From NCBI RefSeq assembly GCF_014356525.2, contig NC_052510.1, positions 56,908,956 through 56,972,955 on the forward strand: DNA of 64,000 bases, read 5' to 3'. Below are positions 49,767-59,500 of the stretch, in pieces. A program made the translations under genes and the position numbers. Source of the stretch: Nilaparvata lugens (lineage: Eukaryota > Arthropoda > Insecta > Hemiptera > Delphacidae). How positions within the stretch are numbered: the first letter of the stretch is position 1; each line of letters begins with the position of its first letter. The notes beneath the pieces are model-generated. The model was not told the origin of the DNA. It saw only the letters and a list, made by a program, of their open reading frames with translations, and did no database searches.

Positions 49767-50364
49767 CAATTTCTGTTTACATGTTTATGTTTGTATTTCA
49801 CCGGATCTCGAAAACGGCTCTAAAGATTCTCACGAAATTCAGAACATAGTAGGTTTATAATATAAAAATTCGATTGCACTAGGTCTCATCCCTGGGAAAA
49901 CTCGCTGAAGGACATTTGGGATAATTATTATTCATCCTTGGAAAAACAGCTGATAATAATTATTTCGTCGTCTGTTGGTGATGGAAGTGAGTGAGCGAGT
50001 TCATGTGTTTGGGACTGTGTCAAAATTATGACTCAGCTGTTGAACTTTTGTAATCATTCAATCAGGTACTTAGTGCCGGTTGCAAAAAAGCCGGGTTATT
50101 TTCAATCCTGACTAATTCCAGTAGATCCATCTTTTTGAAATGGTCTTCTCTGATTTGGTTCACGTGGAATTAATCAGGATTAAAATTTAACCGGCTTTTG
50201 TGCAACCGGGCCTTTGTGAGGGAAATTTTTGCATTCCTCTGGAAATTAATCTCAATTTACTGTGATTAGATAGAACATTCCTGTTTGAATGTTATTATAA
50301 TTTCTTCTTTCGTAATAAATTTTTTATGCTTTGTACTCCAGAGCAAAGCTCGGTCCCCGATATT
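49767..50364 (+). mobile_element. Family-8 dispersed repeat (second copy) with family-5 core
   Basis: TTTCACCGGATCTCGAAAAC, GGTCTCATCCCTGG, TGACTCAGCTGTTGAACTTT and CGTAATAAATTTTTTATGCT follow the same order as 19735-20340. Confidence 0.88.
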
Positions 50365-50545
50365 TATTGTTAATCAATCTATATTATTATAATATAGATA
50401 GGCTAATAATAATAATATAGAGTGACCTAGCTGGGTCAGTTCTGGTGTCAGATTTTTCAGGTCTCACCTGAACTATTCCAGGGTCTCTCTGACAAAATTG
50501 TTACTTGGAAATGGAATGAGAACTAAAGCGTTATAAAATCAACAC

Positions 50546-50551
50546 TTTATT
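50546..50551 (-). terminator. Poly(A) signal of NSA2
   Basis: TTTATT on + (AATAAA on -) lies about 14 bases beyond the TAA stop at 50565. Confidence 0.65.
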
Positions 50552-50564
50552 TTGAAACCAATAA

Positions 50565-51344
50565 TTATACAAGCAATACGGCATTGATGCAGCCGTCATT
50601 TTCAGGGTTGTTAGTCACCTGCGCATACTTTCCCCACACCACTTTACCGGTCTGTGTGACAAGTCCCAATTCGCTGATGTTCACTTCGATCACTGTACCT
50701 TTGGTGATGACGCCCAGTGACGTGTACATAGTAGAGCTCGGGTTCTTCTTGACGCCGATAATCGGCAGACAGAAAGTTGCTTTCAGTTCAGGATGGGTGA
50801 CATGCGCCTTGTTGAACCGGAGTGCCATGGGACGTATGAACCTTTCGAATTTCGGTGGTTTACGAGTGAAGCCTTCCCCTACGTAGCACACTTTGGTGAC
50901 CATTCGCTTCCAGGCTTTCCGTTTAGTTTTGCCGCTTCTGATGACCTTGAAGACTTCCGCGTCAGCCTGTTGCCGCACTTTGGGTATGGGTACATCCCAT
51001 TTCCCCGCCTTCTCCTTCCTCTTCTGTTTAATCATATTCGACAACACTTTGGCTCTCGACTGGACGTTCCTGTCTAGCAGATACACAGGCAGTGCCCCTT
51101 CCTTGGCCTCCTCATGAGTCTGTTTCACCTTCTTCTCCTCGTGCGCCTTGATCTTCTTCTTCATCTGGATCTTCTCAAGGCGACGTTCCTTGTTGAAGAT
51201 CTTCGCCTTGAGACCGCGCAGTTTCTTGGCCATCTCGGCCCTCTTGTGCGGCTCTCTCGCCTGTCGCTTCCTCTTTCTCTCTTCATAGTCGAGCCGGCGA
51301 CCGTACAGCTTCTGGTGCCTCTCGATGTACTCGTTCTGCGGCAT
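50565..51344 (-). CDS. NSA2: NSA2 ribosome biogenesis protein homologue (TINP1)
   Basis: NSA2 is a nuclear/nucleolar factor needed for 27S pre-rRNA processing and maturation of the pre-60S particle. The 259-residue frame starts [20 protein letters not shown], the hallmark NSA2 N-terminus. It continues with a basic Lys/Arg-rich coiled stretch (about 20-130) and ends in the S8e-like beta domain with [20 protein letters not shown]. Its length is nearly that of human NSA2 (260). The CDS is uninterrupted. The base composition is GC-richer than the surroundings, as expected for a conserved housekeeping gene. An acceptor-like TTTTCACAG lies 13 bases before the ATG on the minus strand, so the 5' UTR is probably spliced. 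It is convergent with the PDE gene and divergent from RpL18A. Confidence 0.97.
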   Translation of the reverse strand: MPQNEYIERHQKLYGRRLDYEERKRKRQAREPHKRAEMAKKLRGLKAKIFNKERRLEKIQMKKKIKAHEEKKVKQTHEEAKEGALPVYLLDRNVQSRAKVLSNMIKQKRKEKAGKWDVPIPKVRQQADAEVFKVIRSGKTKRKAWKRMVTKVCYVGEGFTRKPPKFERFIRPMALRFNKAHVTHPELKATFCLPIIGVKKNPSSTMYTSLGVITKGTVIEVNISELGLVTQTGKVVWGKYAQVTNNPENDGCINAVLLV

Positions 51345-51357
51345 TCTGGATCAGTTC
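51345..51357 (-). other. NSA2: NSA2 5' UTR segment after a candidate acceptor
   Basis: The minus strand reads CCATTTGTTTTCACAG, then GAACTGATCCAGA, then ATG. The pyrimidine-rich stretch before CACAG makes a good 3' splice site at 51358. Confidence 0.6.
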
Positions 51358-51856
51358 CTGTGAAAACAAATGGAGAAAGATTACTTGAAAGGATCAAAAA
51401 TGGTTGTGAGAATGGAAGGAGGAATACTTGCAAAAATGGCTGTAAGAATGGAAGGAGGAATGTTTGGCGTTAACTTGCAAACCAATATAGAGAATAATTT
51501 TTTCTTCCCCACTTATTTATCTCTAGTCTACTCTTGGATTGGATCTTAGCTACACAAAAATTGAGTTTTGATGCTCATGGCATCATTGTCAGTTGCTTTC
51601 ATGCTATTTGAATCCCTTTTTGTTCTAATAATAAGAAAATAAGTAAGTAGAAAATGTATCATATTAATGGTTCTATAATTTGATTATGGTGGTGTCAATC
51701 ACACAGGCTCAAGTTTATCATCAAGTTAACAAACTTGACTTTTGAATGTTTTGTTTACATAGACTCTACGAATAGCTACAAAACAAAATTTACAAGACCA
51801 TGAGCAGATGGGGTTTTCAGGATTGCCTCAAAATAATAATTATTTATCACAAAAAT
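51358..51856 (-). other. NSA2 candidate 5' UTR intron, proximal part
   Basis: There is a short local repeat (GAATGGAAGGAGGAAT at about 51411 and 51447). Nothing else is recognised. Confidence 0.4.
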
Positions 51857-52148
51857 GAGGCCCCAACTATACGAGCGTAGTAGATGCATAAAATTATTCC
51901 GCGCATCTTCAGCATGTATGGCACCATGACGTGGCCACTAACGACAGGACAAGTATGTTGGAGATGTGTGTACACACATGGTCTTTATGCATGTTGTGCC
52001 AAAAAGTTGTTTTTTAAAGTATTTTGCTTTTATGTCTTTTTCCGTTTGGAGACATACCCGTTCACACATGAGACATGCTTGATACATGCTCCAATCGTTA
52101 ATGGCCACCTTTATGAGGCACGTCTATTACACAAAGTTGGGGCCTAAA
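51857..52148. mobile_element. TIR MITE, family 12
   Basis: AGGCCCCAACT at the left and AGTTGGGGCCT at the right form an 11-bp perfect terminal inverted repeat. The inner parts (CGACAGGACAAG, ACACATGGTC) are noncoding. Confidence 0.8.
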
Positions 52149-52230
52149 AAACAACTCAAGTAATACAAAGGTAGTCGGTAGGTAGTCTTAAAATTCATTA
52201 AAAAACTAACTTGATTAATTATTAAATATT

Positions 52231-52656
52231 ATGAGATCAATAAGCTACAGTATGCTGCAGAAGAATGCAGTTTGGATATTGTCATCCAGTGGTCATCTGG
52301 AGCACTGTAGGCCACTCTTCGCCAGACTCGGGATTCTCACAGTTTTTAGCCAGTTTATCTTTGCTTTCCTGGTTGGTATTAGGAATACCAATCTGACAGT
52401 AAATTTGAGGGGGTTGCAGAGTGCCTACTTACTTTGAAATGCTCTCGACGTCAATGTTCCTCGATGTAGGCTAAGTAAGGCTTAAAACTGTTATCCGAAT
52501 ATCGCTATTTAAATGTTTAATATGCTACCTCCATCTGTGCGTCATTTGAGTGACAGTGAGTTCAAGGAGAGTTCCAGGAGACTTAAGTCCTGGATGTGTG
52601 CCAGACCATACTACTTCTTGAGTGAATTTTTCCAGGAGTCTATAGATGACATTTAG
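52231..52656 (+). pseudogene. C-terminal remnant of a LINE reverse transcriptase, broken
   Basis: Frame 1 (52231-52437) reads LQKNAVWILSSSGHLEHCRP, then LFARLGILTVFSQFIFAF, the typical thumb region. A second frame (52513-52656) reads MFNMLPPSVRHLSDSEFKES, then LKSWMCARPYYFLSEFFQES and stop, the typical end of the same ORF. Stops and a frame change separate them, so it is a dead copy. It lies in the candidate NSA2 5' UTR intron. Confidence 0.82.
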
Positions 52657-53206
52657 CGGCCATCACCGTGTTTAGCCATCTATGCCATTATGTTTTATTT
52701 TTTGACATGACAGTGTTGTCAAAAACTTTTGTGTGAAATTGTATATTGACATGATGACCTACCCAGCTCATCTGGCTGGTTAATGGTCCTACAAATGAAG
52801 ATTGAAGATATTGGACTACATGTATCGACACAGAATCAATTAGGCATAATGTATTATGTTTAATAGAAAAGATTCAAAGGTTATCTTGTACGGTACCTTG
52901 TTTTTGAGATTGTTGAAATTCATGACATTACATCATCAATGGATTGAAGGTGAATTCTTCTATTAAATTGAATATCATAGCTCGAGAATTTTGAACACTT
53001 GATTGATATTACTGGATTGATAGAGTAAACGAGTATAATTAATATACAAATTTTAGACAATATTGGGTAATATATCAGAGTGGTGTCTGTAAACGAACGT
53101 TGCTTGAACAAGATGAGATTTATCAGAATTTCACAGACCAAAATGTACGGAAAAAATAATAAAATTAAGTTGAAATTAAAATTGTTGAAAAAATAAATTT
53201 ACTTAC
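52657..53206. other. LINE 3' region and AT-rich sequence
   Basis: It follows the LINE stop. AGCTCATCTGGCTGGTTAAT and the AT-rich remainder show no gene. Confidence 0.4.
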
Positions 53207-53270
53207 CAAAATGCAAACAAAACTGAATAACAAAAGCGTGGAGGAATTTGCGTTCTCCACAGAAAAGAGG
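53207..53270 (-). other. NSA2: Candidate noncoding first exon of NSA2
   Basis: On the minus strand a pyrimidine tract CCTCTTTTCTGTGG (from 53270) starts a 64-base stretch without ATG. It ends at a strong donor TTTTG|GTAAGTAA (exon end 53207). Joining it to the acceptor at 51358 gives a 5' UTR of about 77 bases before the NSA2 ATG. A TOP-like start would fit a translation-linked gene. This is inference from splice signals, not from transcripts. Confidence 0.5.
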
Positions 53271-53527
53271 TTATGTTTTCAGAAGCCTATCATAGATCCG
53301 AGAAATCGGTTAGTAGATAAAAGAGGTACTCTTACTCTGGGTCTGGGTATGGATGAAATGTATATAATGCTCAGAATGAATTATTCTAATTGATAAAAGA
53401 GAATTTATTGAGAAAATATAATTTCTGAAAAAGTAGATGAATTATTGATTGAATCAAATACTTCCCAAAACGGAAACTTGACATTGTTGGTAGCACTGAC
53501 AAATACGGCTTTTCTATTTGAGAATAT
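53271..53527. promoter_or_regulatory. Candidate bidirectional NSA2/RpL18A promoter
   Basis: About 260 bases separate the two pyrimidine-tract start candidates (53270 on -, 53529 on +). The interval is AT-rich, free of recognised repeats and has no long frame. No strong TATA consensus is placed correctly for either gene, as is common for ribosomal-protein promoters. Confidence 0.45.
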
Positions 53528-53541
53528 CCTTTTCCGCTTTC
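53528..53541 (+). promoter_or_regulatory. RpL18A: RpL18A pyrimidine-tract (TOP/TCT-type) start
   Basis: CCTTTTCCGCTTTC lies 55-68 bases upstream of the ATG. It has the form of the polypyrimidine initiator used by ribosomal-protein genes, which places the 5' UTR at about 67 bases. Confidence 0.55.
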
Positions 53542-53595
53542 AAAGCTTGTGTGCGTGTTGGTTAACATATTCAGGTGTAATTTTAGTTATTAAAA

Positions 53596-56521
53596 ATGAA
53601 AGCCAAAGGAGAGGTAAGTTATTTCTAATATTTTATTTTATTGAAATGTTTCTTACAATTTATAAATATAACTTTGATGGACTCATCTAAATACCTCCTA
53701 TAATATTCCATCTGATTGAATCTAACCTATAACCTACAAACATGTGTCCACCTATCTATTTACACGGTATTTTTTACTTATTTAATTTTCTGAGATGTAT
53801 TATTTTTCAAACTTAATGTTTCTATTTCAATATTTTTTATAAGTTTTAGGCTACATAATTATTAGATATGAAAAAAATGAGGCCTACTCATGTTCAAGCT
53901 CTAGCATGATGTTACCAAAATTATCAAATTTTTCTCACCCGGCTGTTAATATCAGGAATGCCAAGTTGTTCAATAATAGTTCAATATATCAGTTAATTTA
54001 ATCCTGTACAATCACTTCATAACAGTTGATTCAGGAATTCGCAGGCAAAATTTAGCCTGCATGAAAAACTAACCTGTCAGTTCTTTGAATCTTTCACAGT
54101 GTCGGCTTTTGTGTACTATACTGACTAGCTTGAATTATCTTGCTAGCTTCTGCTGTGTATATAGCATTTTTTATAATTTAATATTAACAATAAACCATAA
54201 CAATAGCCTAAAGCTTAACGAAATAATAAGTTTTTAGTTAGTCAGGTGTTACATTATTATTTATCTACAAATTCAACAGATTCTTGTTTCTGCTTGTTTC
54301 ATAATTATCAAGAGAACTAGGATGTTGCCACAAAGTCAAGCAAATTGTGCTTAACAACTTGGGAATTACAGTATCTGGAATATTTGTCATTGATAATAGT
54401 CTCCTCTTATGCCAGCGTCACACGCTCGCCAAGTCGCTTGTCAAACGGCTTGCTGTATACGTCTATACGGGCAGAGTGAAGGCGAGCGGTGGCATTTTAG
54501 CCATCCACACTTGCGCTCGTCGACATTTGTACGTACTTGGCAAGAGTGTGAAAGCGGTATACTTCGTGAACGAGCACTCATGCATTAGAAGGAAACAGAG
54601 GCTTGTTCAGGGCCAAGCCATACAAGGCGTTTTTTTGTTGACACTACAGTACAGATAGCTCTCCGATTAGATGGACAGAAATCTTACTAACCTATTCAGC
54701 CAATCTGAAACTAACGATGCTTATTGTAAACTTGTTTTATTCTATGGCAAATATAAATATTGTATTGAGAGGTTTCTGTCATGCAAACCGCCTTGTGTCC
54801 CTTGGTCCTAAAAAGCCTCCTTCTGAAGCATCTGAGCTTGTTACTCTTGGCACCTACTCATGTTTACTGGTGTGAGAAGACATTAAATAAAAAGTAACAA
54901 GTGTTAATTTATTGACAATGTTCTTATACGTTTTTTAAGCAAATAATCTTTAATTTCAGTTGAAGGAGTTCGAAGTGATCGGCAGGAAGTTGCCAACAGA
55001 GAAGGAGAAGACCACTCCTCTCTATAAGATGAGAATTTTCGCACCTGACGCCATCGTTGCCAAGTCCAGGTTTTGGTATTTCCTTAGGCAACTAAAGAAG
55101 TTCAAGAAGAGCACCGGTGAAATTGTTCACTTAAAACAGGTGAGTGAATCTGATTGATGATATCGTTGTATTCATTTTGGTTTCAGATTTGATTTTTATA
55201 GTTTTGAACATTGTTCTATTTTAGGCGAGGCGCACACCAGTTAGTCTAGACAAGACATGATCAGACACGTTTAGTCACAATACTTCACATTGCTGCTTAT
55301 GACGCAATCCATACTGATTAATCATTGAAATTAGACATGCCTTCATAAGCAACAATGTGAAGTATTGTGACTGAACGTGTCTGATCATGTCTTGTCTAGA
55401 CTAACTGGTGTGCGCCTAGCCTTAGTATTTTATTTGACTAGGCGTAATCACAATGTTGGATTTAGACGAGTTATTCGTCTCGTCTCAGCTCAAACTCAAA
55501 TAACTCGACTTAGCTGGCTATCTCGAAGATCGTGAATACACCTACTGTTATAGATGGTTCAGTCACGAGAAAAAGGTTGAGATTGGGCACGGTCTGGAAG
55601 CACGAAAAGTGGTAAATTGTTCTAGTTCCAGTGGTAAATTGTTCTAGTTCCAGTGGTAAATTGTTGAATCACGGGACTGGTGCAAAATTTTTCCATTCCC
55701 ATGGAACGCCATTTCAAAATCTTTGGTTCAAGCTTTTGGCGCGCACTCATGAAGTTGATTTACACCAAAATGTGTCGTTTACTAGCTGCGTAAATGGAAA
55801 AAGGCCGCATTAAAAACTTACCGTCTAGAAAAGTGTGCATTTCTTTCACTCCATTACTCTCAAATTTTCTATACATTTTACTTTTTAGGGAACTTTGGAC
55901 TATATACGGCGAGGTGGAACTACCCTTGGGTCTCCCCACCATTCAAAGCCATACACTAATAATAATAATAATAATAATAATGCTTATCCTTGAGTAATGT
56001 TCATGAATTCGCATTCTCACGAATTGTAACTTATTATTGACAGATCCCTGAGAAGTCTCCAGTGAAGATAAAGAACTTTGGCATCTGGCTGCGTTACGAT
56101 TCGCGGTCGGGAACTCACAACATGTACAGGGAGTACCGTGATCTGTCCGTGTCCGGCGCAGTCACACAGTGCTACCGTGATATGGGAGCCAGGCACAGGG
56201 CCAGGGCTCACTCCATCCAGGTGCGTTTTAATCATGCAATCTGTTGTTGAAAAAATCAGTTGTAGGACTTCGTTGGTAGAGTCCCTTTTGGGAAGGACCC
56301 ACAAGGGGTCCCGTTGCTTGAGAAAATACAATCTAATACTTTAGTAATTGCATATTCTAATAATCAGCTGACTACTAACATTACTTTTCTTGCCCTATTA
56401 ACATAGGTAAGGAAAGTATTGCTTTCCGAAAAAAAATTAAGGTAGCTCACCCCAATTTCCAAATTTCTATACGTTTCAAGGTCCCCTGAGTCTATAAAAG
56501 TGGTTTTTGGGTATATTGGTC

Positions 56522-56561
<40 letters not shown>

Positions 56562-59500
56562 TGTGTACACGATATCTCATCTCCCAATTATGGAATGTCC
56601 TTACACTATAAGGATCCGACACGAACAATTTCGATCAAATGTAATTCAAGATGGCGGCAAAAATGTCAAAAACAGGGGTTTTTTTGCGATTTTCTCGAAA
56701 ACGGCTCCAACGATTTTGATCAAATTTATACCTAAAATAGTCATTGATCTATCAACTGCCACAAGTCCTATATCTGTAAAAAATTTCAGGAGCTCCGCCT
56801 CATCTATGCAAAATTTGATTTCAGATTCCCAATTATCAGGCTTCAGATATAAGTTAAACAAAAAAGTTTGAGCATGAAAATATCTTCAATTTAGTAACAT
56901 TTTCACATAAAATTAAAAATAAGCTCGAAATTCGAGAATATATGATAATTCAATTTCAAACTGTTGGCAATTGTTGACTCTATTAAATCATTCACTATGA
57001 AGAGATAGCACACCTCCTGTGTCTCCAGCGTTATTGTCCCTGTCACCAGCTGGCTGAGATCTTTGAATAGTAGACTTGAGATGCGCGTGAACACTAGCGT
57101 CAGGTGATCAATTTCTATAACTGCAAGGAAAGTTGTGTGAGTGCGCCACACCAATTTTTATTAGTTTGTTTTTTTTTCATGCAATAGACTCCTGGTCTGG
57201 ATATATAATTTCTAGGCATCAATGGGTCTTACGTCTGTTATACTTGCCGTTGAAATGCATTAGCTCGTAGGCTGTGCGTTATAACCTTCCACTCCCTTCC
57301 ACCACATGAGACTCAACGCATTTTTTTTAGGGTGGGGGAAGAGTTTGGTCAGTTTGCTCTCTCCAGCCGGTACCCTCCCTTGGAACATTCTCTACACTGG
57401 CCGTATGAATGCTGAGTGAGAGGGGAAGATGTGTGAGAGAGACATTCCCACCCCTACATCCCTATGAATGCTGTACACTGGCCGTATTACCTATGTATAT
57501 ACACTGTACCTATTACCTCTACAACAAGCCGTATGAATGCTGAGTGAGAGGGGAAGATGTGTGAGAGAGACATTCCCACCCCTACATCCCTATGAATGCT
57601 GTACACTGGCCGTATTACCTATGTATATACACTGTACCTATTACCTCTACAACAAGCCGTATGAATGCTGAGTGAGAGGGGAAGATGTGTGAGAGAGACA
57701 TTACCACCCCTACATCCCTACCACAGAAAAAGTACAGAATGGAAACTTGTAATCAATCGCCTATCTAACCAATGCTTTTTGTTTTTACATGACGCCAATA
57801 CTAAACACGTCACGTGACCTTGGGAAGTTCCAATCCTGGTCTTCTGATTGGCTCGTGGCAGTGAATGAGATCAATTGATCCGGATCATTAAAGTGATCCG
57901 AACCTGCCATCAATACTATTACAATGCGGCGCTTCCTAACAAGATGGCGGATTTTAGCGTCAGGGTTTCATTTTAGCCAAGTTTCCATACTGTATGTATA
58001 CTGTGTCCCTACCACGACAGCCACTCTTTCGCCGTTTGAGGGGTTGAGGTTCATGTTATAACTCATGGCCTATACAATAATCGTTATTGTTAGACCAAGC
58101 TCACTTGGAACTATGAGCATGGTTTGAATGATATGCATTGTTGTTATTCATGAGGAATATGGACAGTTTGGAGTGAATCTTCAAGATAACATTTATTTAT
58201 TCGTTCACAATGGAGACAATGGGTTTCCTCAAATATGTCTCATTTACAATAAAAATCTTAAAAATATAAATGAAGATAAAATGATGAAAAATAATAAAAA
58301 TTAAAGGAATTAATACTTATACAAAAAAGAACATAAGAAGGGACACGAATTTGTTTGAGCACCATGCTAAAATATTGAACTGCGTGTGGCTTTCTAAACC
58401 CTGTTTCAGATGAATTTCTGCTCTGCCTTCCAGAAAAATAATACGATATATCTTTGGGAGGGTTTACTCATTCGGAGAATGAAATCCTGTTGACGCTCTT
58501 ATGATGATCAATGGTGTTTTTGTGAAGCAGAGCAGAAATTTATTGGAAATAAGGGGTTAATAGCAAAGTTGTAGCCAGAAGAATACAAATATAATACTAA
58601 TATAATGAGGGTGATGCCCCCATAAGCTCTTAGGCTTGTGCGTGTCCATTTATATTCTATTACATCTGTTTCTGATGCTCTTTTATTGGCTTTATCATCT
58701 TTCTTGTTCATTCAGTTTAGAGTGGTTAAAAATTGTTGTAATTAAAAGTCACTTTTTGTCAATGACTTATCACAAGTAATCATTGTAATTAAAATCAAAT
58801 CTTTATTGCAAAAAACTACCCAACTGTAAGAAAAGAAGATTTATATTATAAGAAGTCTGTATACTCCAATATTAGCATGCTCCTGCAATTAGCATTGTAT
58901 AAATTAATTCATGTGGGAATGGCCAATTCTCTAAAAACAATAGTTTCAGGCTGGTGGTACCTGAAACAATTTTTAGTTTTTTTTTCAGTTCTCGGTAGTT
59001 AATTTTATTCTATTTTCTTGTGATAAGTGTTTGATTTATTACGTTGTTAAATGTTGGCTATAAAGAATTGAATTTAATTGAAAAATATGACCGGAGTCTG
59101 TTGGTGGACTCAGTTATATTTCATTGTCGACAAAGTAATTCAATATTATCAAACTGAGTATTATTATAACATATAACATTCTCTTTTCAATACCTCCTCT
59201 TTAGAATAAACCGTATTTGAATGGCTAATTGCAGAAAGGGAACATGATCAAATTTTTCAAATTTTTTTTCAAAAAATCAACTATTTAATGTAAGATACAT
59301 CGTTTACTGTAGGAAGGATACATGTCCAACTGAAAACATTGTAATGACAACGTTTTGAATAATATCGTTTACTACAGGTTTAGATTCAGGTTTAAATAAG
59401 TTTTTGTCTCTCCTGTAAAATTATGAAAACTGGATATGTTCCCTTTCTGCAATTAGCGATTCATTTAAGTGTGAAGCAAATGCAGTATTCCAATCAAGGT

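Noticed and set aside
50584..51473. Several + strand frames opposite NSA2
   Set aside because: They are antisense shadows of the conserved NSA2 coding region.
54347..54658. 103-codon + frame in RpL18A intron 1
   Set aside because: No recognisable motif or splice context. It coincides with a GC-richer block that looks like a dispersed element.
55150..55170. TGATGATAT in RpL18A intron 2 as a box C of a C/D snoRNA
   Set aside because: No D box at suitable spacing and no terminal stem were found.
56260..56345. Hairpin GGACCC/GGGTCC in RpL18A intron 3 as a possible H/ACA snoRNA
   Set aside because: Only one short stem is visible, with no clear H box and no correctly spaced ACA. A covariance-model search would be needed.
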